Assembly: GCA_017423025.1 (NCBI GenBank)
Contig: JAFPGC010000013.1
Location: 1 to 40,728 of the forward strand
Direction: 5' to 3'
Source: Bacteroidales bacterium
GTDB taxonomy: Bacteria; Bacteroidota; Bacteroidia; Bacteroidales; UBA932
DNA length: 40,728 bases
Position numbers and translations under genes: made by a program. Below are positions 1-7,752 of this stretch, one piece after another. The stretch's first letter is position 1, and each line of letters opens with the position of its first letter. The notes beneath the pieces are model-generated. The model ran no database searches and had not been told where the DNA came from. It saw only the letters and a program-made list of their open reading frames with translations.

Positions 1-23
1 AAGTTATAGTTTTTGTTATAGGT

Positions 24-62
24 AAAAAAGAAAAAAGCACTTGCGATTTCTCGTAAGTGCTT
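24..62 (-). terminator. Rho-independent terminator of tRNA-Asn
   Basis: Read on the minus strand, AAGCACTT pairs with AAGTGCTT (arms at 62-55 and 42-35), followed by a run of T residues (36-31) and a further T-rich stretch to about 24. It lies about 10 nt past the 3' end of the minus-strand tRNA-Asn, so it fits a factor-independent terminator for that transcript. Confidence 0.8.
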
Positions 63-72
63 GATTTTGTTG

Positions 73-146
73 CTCCCCCTGTTGGACTTGAACCAACGAC
101 CCTCTGATTAACAGTCAGATGCTCTAACCAACTGAGCTAAGGAGGA
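73..146 (-). tRNA. tRNA-Asn (anticodon GTT)
   Basis: The minus strand folds into a complete cloverleaf. The acceptor stem TCCTCCT (146-140) pairs with AGGGGGA (80-74), with one T-G wobble, and the discriminator is G at 73. There is a D-arm with TAGCTCAG, an anticodon stem around the loop CTGTTAA with anticodon GTT (Asn), and a T-arm with GGTTCAAGTCC. The 3' CCA is not encoded, because GCA is followed by A, so it must be added after transcription. A good promoter lies upstream at 175-205 and a terminator downstream. Confidence 0.95.
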
Positions 147-174
147 ATGTTTCCGCTCTCGTGGAACGGGATTG

Positions 175-205
175 CAAAGGTACAACCTTTTTTGAATTCT
201 CCAAA
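175..205 (-). promoter_or_regulatory. Bacteroidota-type promoter for tRNA-Asn
   Basis: On the minus strand TTTG (205-202) is followed after 19 nt by TACCTTTG (182-175), which matches the Bacteroidota sigma consensus TTTG / TAnnTTTG. It ends 28 nt before the tRNA. Confidence 0.75.
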
Positions 206-250
206 GGTTTTTGAGTTTTTTTTAATAAGAAAACTTACGTATATTTTTAC

Positions 251-258
251 TATCTTTG
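251..258 (+). promoter_or_regulatory. -7 element (TATCTTTG) upstream of the HU-like gene
   Basis: TATCTTTG matches the TAnnTTTG -7 box, 28 nt before the ATG at 287. I see no convincing TTTG at the -33 distance; the region upstream is AT-rich. Confidence 0.5.
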
Positions 259-286
259 TACGATAATCCGTAAATGCCTTACTAGT

Positions 287-1267
287 ATGGATATTGACCT
301 CCTTGCCAAAATGGTGAAAGAAGTGGTGATGGACCACGATGTTGTCACCTTGCCCGGAGTGGGCAGCTTTGTTGCAGAGCTGGTACCGGCCACTTTCGCC
401 GACCGCGGATACACCATCATGCCGCCCTACCGCAAGCTCTATTTCTCTCCCAAGCAAGGGGACGATACGCTTCTGGCAGACCTCTATGCTGCCTCCAACG
501 GCATTTCGCAGGCCGATGCCACCCGCATCCTTACGGATTTCCTGGCCGAGATGAAGGAAGTGCTCAAGGTCAAGAAAACCATCGTTTTCCCGGGCCTCGG
601 CCGCCTCAGGGCCACCATGGAGAATCACTTTTTCTTCGTGGCCGATGAAGATTTGGATATCTATCCCTCCGGCTTCGGCCTGGAGCCCATTTCCCTCAAG
701 ACCCACGAAGAGACCAAGGAAGAGGTGGCGGAAGCTGTGGCCAGCCTGGCCGGCCTCCTGGGGAAGGAGCCCAAAGCCCAACCGGCCCCTCAGCCCGAAC
801 CGGTCCCTCAGCCGGAACCCGTGGCAGAACCTGTGGCAGAACCTGTGGCAGAACCGGAACCGCAGCCTGAACCTGAACCGGAACCCGAGCCTGTAGTGGA
901 GCCCGAACCGACTCCTGAACCCGAGCCCGTGGTAGAGCCTGAACCCGAATCTGAACCCGAGCCTCAGCCGGAACCGGAGCCCGTTGCAGAACCCGAGCCC
1001 GAGCCCGAACCGCAGCCTGAGCCTACTCCCGAACCGGAACCGGAGCCCCAACCGGAACCCCAACCGGTGGTGGAGGAAGAGCCCGAAGAAGCTCCCCGCA
1101 AGAAGAAGAGTAGCGGCTGGAGCAAGTTCTGGGTTTTCATCCTGGTGCTGGTAATCATCGCCCTGGTGCTGGCCATCGCGCTGGTTGCCGTGGGTACTTT
1201 CTTCCCCGAGTGGCTGGATTCCTTCCTGTATAGCCCCGAAGAATACGATATCCTTCACAATATTTAA
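287..1267 (+). CDS. HU-CCDC81-like domain protein with Pro/Glu-rich linker and C-terminal membrane anchor
   Basis: 326 residues. Residues 1-140 resemble the prokaryotic HU-CCDC81 double domain of Bacteroidota, with the motifs [12 protein letters not shown] and [10 protein letters not shown]. Proteins of that family usually combine cytoplasmic HU-like domains with a periplasmic SPOR domain. Residues about 164-264 are a low-complexity linker of Pro-Glu/Pro-Gln repeats. A basic patch ([10 protein letters not shown]) precedes one transmembrane helix at about 281-304, leaving only about 22 residues outside. Inferred topology: HU domains inside, rigid acidic spacer, one membrane pass. The usual C-terminal SPOR domain is absent. 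The role is unknown; possibly it links nucleoid or cytoskeletal elements to the envelope. The start is the first ATG after a TATCTTTG box. It ends 6 nt before the thioesterase gene. Confidence 0.8.
   Translation: MDIDLLAKMVKEVVMDHDVVTLPGVGSFVAELVPATFADRGYTIMPPYRKLYFSPKQGDDTLLADLYAASNGISQADATRILTDFLAEMKEVLKVKKTIVFPGLGRLRATMENHFFFVADEDLDIYPSGFGLEPISLKTHEETKEEVAEAVASLAGLLGKEPKAQPAPQPEPVPQPEPVAEPVAEPVAEPEPQPEPEPEPEPVVEPEPTPEPEPVVEPEPESEPEPQPEPEPVAEPEPEPEPQPEPTPEPEPEPQPEPQPVVEEEPEEAPRKKKSSGWSKFWVFILVLVIIALVLAIALVAVGTFFPEWLDSFLYSPEEYDILHNI
780..1078 (+). repeat. In-frame Pro-Glu (PEP/PQPEP) low-complexity coding repeat
   Basis: About 300 bp of degenerate hexanucleotide-like units coding for alternating Pro and Glu/Gln, with Val/Ala/Thr interruptions. 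It includes three nearly exact 12-bp tandem copies of GTGGCAGAACCT around 821-855. Codons for Pro and Glu are varied (CCC, CCG, CCT; GAA, GAG), so the repeat is conserved as protein rather than as DNA. Replication slippage could alter the spacer length between strains. Confidence 0.85.
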
Positions 1268-1273
1268 CAAGCT

Positions 1274-2017
1274 ATGACTCCTGTCAGAAGAGAAGGATAT
1301 AAGTTTTGCCAAGATCTCCGGGTTCCCTGTTACCAGACCAACCGTCAGACCCTCCTGAAACCGGCCGCCTTCATGGATATGGCCCAGGAGATTGCGTATT
1401 GGGCGGCCAGTGAACTGGGCTTTGGCTATGACACCCTGCATGTCCATCACACCGCCTGGGTGCTGAGCCGCATGCACCTTCATTTCGATTCCTTCCCCAA
1501 ATGGAGGGAAGACACCTGCATCCAGACCTGGCATAAAGGAGCCGATGGCCTCTTCTATCTTCGAGACTTCGACCTCCGGAACGCGGCAGGGGAGTCCATC
1601 ATCCAGGGAACCAGTTCCTGGGTGGTGATTGACGAGCAGACCCGCCGCATCGTACGCCCCGAGGATCTGCAGAACCTCCTGTCGGTAGAGGAGGTGGACA
1701 ACGCCATCGCTACGCCCGCCCCCAAGATCCAGCTGCCCCGCGAGGCGCAGCCCGAGGCTGCCGGCGAGCACACCGTGGCCTATTCCGACCTGGATCTCCT
1801 GGGCCACACCAATAATGTCCGTTACGTTGTATGGGCTATGGACTGCCTCCCCCTGGAAGACGCCGAGAAGCCCCTTAAGGACTTGTATATCAACTTTAAC
1901 AAAGAGACTACCCACGGCCAGAAGGTGGAACTGTTCCGCCTGAAGGAAGGCAACGCCTGGTATATAGAGGGCCGGGTTGAAGGCAAAGCCTGTTTCGTGG
2001 TAAAACTGGAATACTAA
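1274..2017 (+). CDS. Acyl-[acyl-carrier-protein] thioesterase (FatA/FatB family, hotdog fold)
   Basis: 247 residues, the usual size of bacterial acyl-ACP thioesterases. It would hydrolyse acyl-ACP to free fatty acid and ACP in the cytoplasm. The N-terminal hotdog shows the QTNRQTLLKPAAFMDMAQE-type helix, and HTAWVLSRMHL resembles the family core. The second hotdog carries SDLDLLGHTNNVRYVVW (171-187), where plant FatB enzymes hold catalytic Asn and His residues. It starts 6 nt after the HU-like gene and is followed by a transporter after 4 nt, so the three are probably cotranscribed. The family assignment is firm; chain-length preference cannot be read from sequence. Confidence 0.88.
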   Translation: MTPVRREGYKFCQDLRVPCYQTNRQTLLKPAAFMDMAQEIAYWAASELGFGYDTLHVHHTAWVLSRMHLHFDSFPKWREDTCIQTWHKGADGLFYLRDFDLRNAAGESIIQGTSSWVVIDEQTRRIVRPEDLQNLLSVEEVDNAIATPAPKIQLPREAQPEAAGEHTVAYSDLDLLGHTNNVRYVVWAMDCLPLEDAEKPLKDLYINFNKETTHGQKVELFRLKEGNAWYIEGRVEGKACFVVKLEY

Positions 2018-2021
2018 ACTT

Positions 2022-3707
2022 ATGCATGAACTATTCTTTGGCTACGGTGTAGCGCATACCATTCTGCTGCTGGCATTCGTGATTGGAGTCGGCCTCTATC
2101 TGGGCCGGTTCAAGGTGAAAGGCATCTCCCTGGGCTCCACCTGGATCCTGTTCATGGGCATCCTTATGGGTCACCTGGGCTTTGAGGCCGACCTCACCAT
2201 CCTCCACTTCGTGAAGGAGTTCGGCCTTATCCTCTTCGTCTTTTCCATCGGCCTGCAGGTGGGTCCCGGATTCTTCCACTCCTTCCGCAGCGGCGGTATC
2301 AAGATGAATCTCCTGGCCGTCATGAACATTCTCCTGGCCGTAGTCGTTACCTATGTCATCTCCCTGGTTTCCGGTGAAAAGCTTACCACCATGGTGGGCG
2401 TGATGTCCGGTGCCGTCACCAATACGCCCGGTCTGGGTGCAGCTCAGCAGACCTTTTCGGATCTTTCGGTGTCCGGAGGCAGCAGCGTCCTGGCCGCAGA
2501 TCAGGTTTCCGAGAGCCTGGCATCGGCCTATGCCGTGGCCTATCCCATTGGCGTCATCGGGGTTATTGCCGTCATCATCGTCTTCCGCTCCCTGTTCAAG
2601 ATTGACCATACGAAAGAACTGCAGAAGCTGGAAGATGCCGATAAAAACGCCGAGCATGCCCGCCGCATGCACGTGGCCGTGGAGAATCCCGCCATCTTTG
2701 ACAAAAAGCTCTATGACATCCTTCACGAGTTCGAAGGAGACTATGTGGTTTCCCGCGTGATGAAGGGAGACCAGGTGCTCTTCCCTTCGGCCGATATGGT
2801 CCTTCACGAGGGAGACAAGCTCCTGCTGGTGACTTCGCCCGGTGAGGTGGACCGCCTGCGCATCCTCTTCGGCCAGGAAGTGCCGCTGCATGTGCAGGAC
2901 TGGCAGGAAAAAGACCATACCCTGGTTACCCGCCGCATCACGGTGACCAACTCCAAGCTCACCGGCAAAACCATCAAGGACCTGCGTCTTCGCAGTGCCT
3001 ATGGCGTTAGCGTGACCCGCGTCATCCGTGCCGGCGTGGAGCTGGTAGCCCGTCCCACCCTTTATCTCCAAATGGGAGACGGCCTCATCTGCGTGGGAAC
3101 CCAGGAGAACATCGATCAGGTTACCGGTATTCTGGGGAATTCCAGTGCCGCCCTCAACAAACCCTATCTGGTGCCCATTTTCCTGGGTATTGTGGTAGGT
3201 GTCATCTTCGGCTCCATTCCCTTCCGTTTCCCCGGCATTCCTCAGGCCATCAAGCTGGGCCTGGCCGGCGGTCCCCTCATCATTGCCATCCTGCTGGGAC
3301 ACTGGGGCCCCAAGTACAAGATAACCACTTACACCACCCCCAGTGCCAACCTGATGATCCGCGAAATCGGTATCTCCCTCTTCCTGGCTTCGGTAGGAAT
3401 TGGAGCCGGCGGTAATTTCTGGAGTTCCATCGTGGGCGGCGGTTACTGGTGGATTCTGTACGGCGCCCTTATCACCATAGTGCCGCTTTGCATCACTTTC
3501 GTTGTGGCCCGCGTCGTGTTCCACCTCAATTTCTACCAGATTTGCGGTCTCATCAGCGGCTCCTGCACCAATCCTCCCGTGCTGGCCTTCTCCCAGGGCA
3601 TGTACGGAAGCGACTATGCCTCCATCAACTACGCCACGGTGTATCCGCTGTCCATGTTCATGCGTGTGCTGGTAGCACAGCTTCTTATCGTATTCGCATT
3701 GGGTTAG
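2022..3707 (+). CDS. AspT/YidE/YbjL-type putative transporter with two RCK_C (TrkA-C) domains
   Basis: 561 residues, the standard length for this duplicated family. The N-terminal membrane half (about 1-190) and the C-terminal half (about 380-561) each consist of hydrophobic helices and carry matching motifs: GAVTNTPGLGAAQQ in the first and GSCTNPPVLAFSQ in the second. The middle, about 205-370, holds two soluble RCK_C-like regulatory domains (for example GDKLLLVTSPGEVDRL and GDGLICVGTQENIDQV). The family includes the aspartate/alanine antiporter AspT and E. coli YidE and YbjL, most of unknown substrate. Inner membrane. The gene starts 4 nt after the thioesterase, and the Nudix gene starts 3 nt after its stop, which indicates an operon. 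The substrate is not predictable here. Confidence 0.88.
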   Translation: MHELFFGYGVAHTILLLAFVIGVGLYLGRFKVKGISLGSTWILFMGILMGHLGFEADLTILHFVKEFGLILFVFSIGLQVGPGFFHSFRSGGIKMNLLAVMNILLAVVVTYVISLVSGEKLTTMVGVMSGAVTNTPGLGAAQQTFSDLSVSGGSSVLAADQVSESLASAYAVAYPIGVIGVIAVIIVFRSLFKIDHTKELQKLEDADKNAEHARRMHVAVENPAIFDKKLYDILHEFEGDYVVSRVMKGDQVLFPSADMVLHEGDKLLLVTSPGEVDRLRILFGQEVPLHVQDWQEKDHTLVTRRITVTNSKLTGKTIKDLRLRSAYGVSVTRVIRAGVELVARPTLYLQMGDGLICVGTQENIDQVTGILGNSSAALNKPYLVPIFLGIVVGVIFGSIPFRFPGIPQAIKLGLAGGPLIIAILLGHWGPKYKITTYTTPSANLMIREIGISLFLASVGIGAGGNFWSSIVGGGYWWILYGALITIVPLCITFVVARVVFHLNFYQICGLISGSCTNPPVLAFSQGMYGSDYASINYATVYPLSMFMRVLVAQLLIVFALG

Positions 3708-3710
3708 CCT

Positions 3711-4301
3711 ATGTTGGACCTGGTCTATCCTTCCTCCCCGGCGCCGCTGTATCCCCGGCCGTCCGTTGACAACCCCGGAAAACAGCCCGTTCCCACCGGC
3801 GAAATGCTCCCTTTGGTAGAGCCTAGCGGCCTGGTGTATGGCCAGGCTACCCGTGAGTACTGCCACAGCGGTTCGCACGTGCTGCATCCGGTGGTGCATC
3901 TCCACATCATAGACCATTTCGGCAAGCTTTATCTGCAGAAGCGCTCCATGACCAAGGACCTCCTGCCCGGTTATTGGGACACGGCGGTAGGCGGTCACGT
4001 CAGTTATGGGGAAACCATCCTGGAAGCCCTCTACCGGGAAACTTCCGAAGAACTGGGACTCACAGCCTTCAATCCCATAGGCCTGGGCGCGTACATCTGG
4101 CAGACGCAGCGGGACAACGAATATGTCTTCGTCCACGCCATCCTGGGGCATCCCACCCTTCACCCCAATGCCGAAGAGGTGTCGGAAGGCCGATGGTGGA
4201 CCTTCGAGGAACTGGACAGGGCCATGGGGCAGAACGTCCTTACGCCCAACTTCGAGAGCGAATTCGGGCGCATCAGGGACCGGCTGCTGGCTATGCTATA
4301 G
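3711..4301 (+). CDS. Nudix hydrolase (IDI/YfcD-like)
   Basis: 196 residues. The Nudix box is complete: it begins GHVSYGE, where the first Gly and the Glu are the conserved residues, and continues to REtsEELGL, matching GX5EX7REUXEEXGU at about residues 94-116. The N-terminal extension and the HPVVHLHIIDHFGKLYLQKRS strand resemble the isopentenyl-diphosphate isomerase/YfcD branch of Nudix proteins. Likely a Mg-dependent pyrophosphohydrolase of unknown substrate in the cytoplasm. The start ATG lies 3 nt after the transporter stop. Its last two codons, CTA TAG, form a palindrome that also ends the convergent DUF4922 gene. Confidence 0.88.
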   Translation: MLDLVYPSSPAPLYPRPSVDNPGKQPVPTGEMLPLVEPSGLVYGQATREYCHSGSHVLHPVVHLHIIDHFGKLYLQKRSMTKDLLPGYWDTAVGGHVSYGETILEALYRETSEELGLTAFNPIGLGAYIWQTQRDNEYVFVHAILGHPTLHPNAEEVSEGRWWTFEELDRAMGQNVLTPNFESEFGRIRDRLLAML

Positions 4302-5714
4302 GATTTGTCCCCACGTCTCGTCAATGGCGGCGCGGGCGGCAGAATCGGCCTTCTCGGTGAGGCCGATGTAAGGATCGGAAATCTTTTCCCCCTTGAGGAG
4401 GGCTTTGCGAAGGGCAAGGGCCCTTTCTTTTTGCTCCTGGGGCGGCATCAGGGATATCACGCTCAGAAGATAGTCCTCCATGCCCAGGATGTTTACGGCC
4501 TGCACCTTTCCGTCTTTGACCAGGAATTTGAGCGTGCCGGCATAGCGGCGCGTCCCCTCGTCATAGATTAGGAAGGAAGGCTCGGCAAAGAGGGTGGAGA
4601 TGGTGACGGCTTCAAAGACCAGTTCGTCGTACAGCACGCCATTGTAGTCTATGCGCCCGTCCTGGAAACGGACTTTCTGCGGTCCGGCACCGTCGGAAAC
4701 AATCTCGAACGTAATCTCCTCTCCTGCCTCAATCTCTACTTCCAGGCGGGGCTGGGTGCGCACCAGGCGCCACAGCAGCCGTTCTTCCTGGACTGCCGGC
4801 AGGGTTACGTCCTCAAAGATCTGTTTCAGTGCCTCACCGTCCAGGCGGTCAAAATCCTCTTCCAGGGGCACTACCACGAAGCCTGCCATATCGGCCGCCC
4901 CGGGAAGGATGGAGAAATGGGCGTCTCCCAGGGCGAAGAAGCACTGGGGGTGGGAGGCGCCGCGCAGGGTTACGATGGTGCGGAATTCCCCCTCGCTGCA
5001 ATAGGTGAAGGCGTTGAAGCGGGGCTCGGTTTCCTCGGCCACCAGATTCATGCAGTCCAGGAGCCTGTAGAAGAGCTTGGCCATGGACTTGGACGTCTGG
5101 GCGCGAAGCAGGAAGATGCCGCGGTTGAAGCGTTTGTAGTGGTAAAGTTCGGCGTCCCTGACGGAAGCGATGAACTCCATTTCCTCCGACGTCTGTCCGG
5201 CCCTGGCGCCGCGCAGGAGCCTTTCCGCCGCCCGCTCCAGAGGCATATACCCCTTGGGACAGGCCTGGAAATGGGCGTGCTGCGGCACCGTGGTTCCGCT
5301 GTTGGGACTGTTATAGAAGATGACGTAATTCTCCAGGGAGGAGGCCAGGTCCAGCATGTCCGGGAAACGGTGCCAGATGGTCTGGGGGGCATGGATATCG
5401 CGTGTAATGACCAGATGGTTGGGGAAGATGGGCGCCCGGTTCACCAGAATATTGTATTTGCGGCCCTTGCGGCCCTCGAAGGGCAGGGTGTGCTGGTGCT
5501 CCATGTAATTCTCTTCGCACAGCGGGCAGCCGTGGTCAAAGATGGGAACCCGCCCCGGGTTGGACTGGAGCGTAACCAGGATGCCGCTCAGCGGAAGCGT
5601 CCGCGTGCGTGTGCTCTTGAGGTTCCGGTACTTGGCTGCCACCGCCGGCCACACCGACAGCTGGTCGTGGACAAATTTGTCGATATCTGTTGCCATGGAT
5701 GTAAAGTTACGCAT
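4296..5714 (-). CDS. DUF4922 protein: HIT-like nucleotidyltransferase/phosphorylase fold with a degenerate SpoIID-like tail
   Basis: 472 residues. The N-terminal half resembles the GDP-hexose phosphorylase/GalT-like branch of the HIT superfamily. It contains CPLCEENY (possible metal-binding cysteines), NRAPIFPNHLVI and TVPQHAHFQACP, whose HxHxQ arrangement is the expected catalytic triad. The C-terminal part, from about 385, resembles the start of SpoIID/LytB domains: YAGTLKFLVKDGKVQAVNIL, then GMEDYLLSVISLMPP and EQKERALALRKALL. It then jumps to DPYIGLTEKADSAARAAIDE and TWGQIL and stops, so the conserved Cys/His core and the rest of SpoIID are missing. The first ATG (5714) and a second at about 5696 (MATDIDKF) are both possible starts; neither has a Shine-Dalgarno. 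Function unknown; sugar-nucleotide or phosphate chemistry is inferred. Confidence 0.75.
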   Translation of the reverse strand: MRNFTSMATDIDKFVHDQLSVWPAVAAKYRNLKSTRTRTLPLSGILVTLQSNPGRVPIFDHGCPLCEENYMEHQHTLPFEGRKGRKYNILVNRAPIFPNHLVITRDIHAPQTIWHRFPDMLDLASSLENYVIFYNSPNSGTTVPQHAHFQACPKGYMPLERAAERLLRGARAGQTSEEMEFIASVRDAELYHYKRFNRGIFLLRAQTSKSMAKLFYRLLDCMNLVAEETEPRFNAFTYCSEGEFRTIVTLRGASHPQCFFALGDAHFSILPGAADMAGFVVVPLEEDFDRLDGEALKQIFEDVTLPAVQEERLLWRLVRTQPRLEVEIEAGEEITFEIVSDGAGPQKVRFQDGRIDYNGVLYDELVFEAVTISTLFAEPSFLIYDEGTRRYAGTLKFLVKDGKVQAVNILGMEDYLLSVISLMPPQEQKERALALRKALLKGEKISDPYIGLTEKADSAARAAIDETWGQIL

Positions 5715-5731
5715 TTTTCCGTCATTTTTGC

Positions 5732-5739
5732 TATATTTG
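5732..5739 (+). promoter_or_regulatory. -7 element (TATATTTG) of murI, predicted leaderless start
   Basis: TATATTTG matches TAnnTTTG and ends 7 nt before the murI ATG at 5747, so transcription should begin at or next to the start codon. The -33 position has only a TTA, a weak match. Confidence 0.55.
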
Positions 5740-5746
5740 TGTAATT

Positions 5747-6499
5747 ATGGCAAGCATCGGTATCTTCGATTCCGGAAGCGGAGGATTGTCCGTCTACAGG
5801 GAACTCGTCAAACTGCTCCCTCAGGAGCGTTATATCTATTTCTCGGATAACGCCCACTGCCCCTATGGGGAAAAAACAGCAGAGTATATCCAGGAAAGGG
5901 CCCACGTCATCACGGACATCCTTCTGGGAATGGGGGCCGATATCATAGTCGTCGCCTGCAACACCGCCACCGCCGCCGCCATAGCCTGCCTTAGGGAGGA
6001 TTATCCCGACGTCCCGTTCATAGGTATGGAACCCGCGGTGAAGCCCGCCGCGCTGGGCACCCAGACCGGCGTCATCGGGGTCCTGGCCACCGCCGGCACC
6101 CTCAAAGGTTCCAAATACCTTCATACCCGCGGCCAGTACGAAGACAATGTCCGCATTGTGGAGCATGTGGGGGAGGGCTTCGTGGAACTGGTGGAAAACG
6201 GCGTCCTGGATGGCCCTGAGGCCGAGAAAACCGTAGCCCGTTCCCTTCAGCCCCTTTTGGATAAGGGGGCCGATATCATAGTTCTGGGCTGCACCCATTA
6301 CCCCTTCCTCCAGCCTGTCATCGAGCGGCTGGCCGGTCCGCAGGTCCGGGTCATCGATCCCGCCCCTGCCGTGGCCAGACAGACCTTGCACGTGCTTCAG
6401 GAAAAGGGCATTTCCACCGGGGAAGGTCCCTTCTCCATAGACCTCTATCACTCCGGTGAGCCGGAGTCCCTCCAACGCATATACCAACTGGTCCAATGA
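5747..6499 (+). CDS. murI: Glutamate racemase
   Basis: 250 residues. Converts L- to D-glutamate for peptidoglycan stem peptides in the cytoplasm. The family signature GIFDSGSGGLSV (Asp8) opens the protein. The two catalytic cysteines are C71 in VVACNTAT and C182 in VLGCTHYPF. The ATG follows a TATATTTG box by 7 nt, predicting a nearly leaderless mRNA. The stop TGA overlaps the ATG of the next gene (ATGA at 6496-6499), so the downstream muramidase is likely translationally coupled. Both act on cell-wall components. Confidence 0.95.
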   Translation: MASIGIFDSGSGGLSVYRELVKLLPQERYIYFSDNAHCPYGEKTAEYIQERAHVITDILLGMGADIIVVACNTATAAAIACLREDYPDVPFIGMEPAVKPAALGTQTGVIGVLATAGTLKGSKYLHTRGQYEDNVRIVEHVGEGFVELVENGVLDGPEAEKTVARSLQPLLDKGADIIVLGCTHYPFLQPVIERLAGPQVRVIDPAPAVARQTLHVLQEKGISTGEGPFSIDLYHSGEPESLQRIYQLVQ

Positions 6500-7734
6500 G
6501 ACGCTTCCTCCTTATTGCTATCGGCCTTTTGGCCGCTGCAGGCCTGCAGGCCCAGGTGACCACCGGTCTCGAGGTCCTGTTGGAACATGGGTTCGAACCC
6601 TTGCTGGGTAAGCGCGTGGGGCTGGTTACCAACCCCAGCGGCGTAGACCGGAATTTCCGTTCTACCATCGATATCCTGTACCAAGCGCCCGAAGTGAACC
6701 TGGTGGCCCTGTACGGCCCCGAGCACGGTGTAAGGGGAGACGTTTATGCCGGAGACCACGTGGCCGATGCCACCGACGCCCGCACCGGCCTTCCCGTCTA
6801 TTCCCTATACGGCGCCACGCGGGAACCGACGCCCGAGATGCTCAAAGGCATAGATGTGATGGTGTACGATATCCAGGATGTGGGTACCCGTTGCTATACG
6901 TTCATATCTACCCTGGGTCTGGTGATGCGCGCCTGCGCCCGGGCCGGAATTGAGGTGGTGGTCCTGGACAGGCCCAATCCCCTGGGAGGCAACAAAGTGG
7001 AAGGCTGCCTGGTGGAAGACGGTTACCATTCTTTCGTAAGCCAGTTCAAGATTCCTTTCCTCTATGGCCTTACGGTAGGGGAACTGGCCCGGTTCATCAA
7101 TTTGGAAGGCCTTAACTGCGGCCAGAACGGTAAGCAGGAGCACCTGCATTGCGACCTTACCGTAGTGCGTATGCGCGGCTGGCGGCGGGATATGCTGTAC
7201 AAGGACACCGGCCTTCCCTGGATCCTGCCTTCCCCCAACATCCCGTCCATGCAATCGGCCCTCTGCTATGGTGCTTCGGGCATTGCAGGCGAGTTTGGCC
7301 ATCTGAATGTCGGAGTAGGGTACACCATCCCCTTCGAGACCTTTGCGGCCGAGTGGATAGACGCCGACCTTCTGCTGGACCGGCTTAACAGCTACCAGAT
7401 CCCCGGCGTAGCCTTCCGCACCATCCACTACAAGCCCGTCTCCGGCAGCAATAAGGATATGCTCCTGCACGGCGTACAGTTTACTTTTACAGATTATGAG
7501 GCCTGTCCGGTGAGTCTGGTACAGTTCTATGTTTTACAGGCAGTTAACGAACTTTATCCCGACCGGAATCCCTATCCGCTCAAGAACACGTCGATGCTGG
7601 ATAAGGTCTGTGGCACGGATTATGTGAGAAGGGCTTTTGGAAAGCAGTTGAAGGTCGCGGATATCGTTGATTATTGGAACAAGGATGTTGAGGCTTTCAA
7701 ACGGCTTTCCCAGCTTTATTATTTATACCGTTAA
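6496..7734 (+). CDS. Secreted exo-beta-N-acetylmuramidase NamZ family (DUF1343)
   Basis: 412 residues with a signal peptide (MRRFLLIAIGLLAAAGLQAQ, cleavage near 20). The mature part matches DUF1343, characterised in Bacillus subtilis NamZ as an exo-N-acetylmuramidase that releases MurNAc from peptidoglycan fragments. Visible family segments include GLVTNPSGVDRN, YGPEHGVRG, YDIQDVGTRCYTFISTL, VLDRPNPLGG and PSPNIPSMQSAL. The conserved Glu of YGPEHG and the Asp residues of YDIQDVG fit the expected active site. It overlaps murI by 4 nt, so production of D-Glu and recycling of wall fragments are linked in one transcript. Location periplasmic or outer-membrane by signal peptide; no lipobox seen. 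Confidence 0.85.
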   Translation: MRRFLLIAIGLLAAAGLQAQVTTGLEVLLEHGFEPLLGKRVGLVTNPSGVDRNFRSTIDILYQAPEVNLVALYGPEHGVRGDVYAGDHVADATDARTGLPVYSLYGATREPTPEMLKGIDVMVYDIQDVGTRCYTFISTLGLVMRACARAGIEVVVLDRPNPLGGNKVEGCLVEDGYHSFVSQFKIPFLYGLTVGELARFINLEGLNCGQNGKQEHLHCDLTVVRMRGWRRDMLYKDTGLPWILPSPNIPSMQSALCYGASGIAGEFGHLNVGVGYTIPFETFAAEWIDADLLLDRLNSYQIPGVAFRTIHYKPVSGSNKDMLLHGVQFTFTDYEACPVSLVQFYVLQAVNELYPDRNPYPLKNTSMLDKVCGTDYVRRAFGKQLKVADIVDYWNKDVEAFKRLSQLYYLYR

Positions 7735-7752
7735 CTTAAAAACTTTAGTGCT

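Noticed and set aside
780-1078. Possible CRISPR-like or tandem DNA repeat
   Set aside because: Units are short, in frame and vary at synonymous positions; there are no spacers. It is a protein-level Pro-Glu repeat.
2031-4163. 710-codon minus-strand frame opposite the transporter and Nudix genes
   Set aside because: Shadow of two well-supported genes; no start signal or domain.
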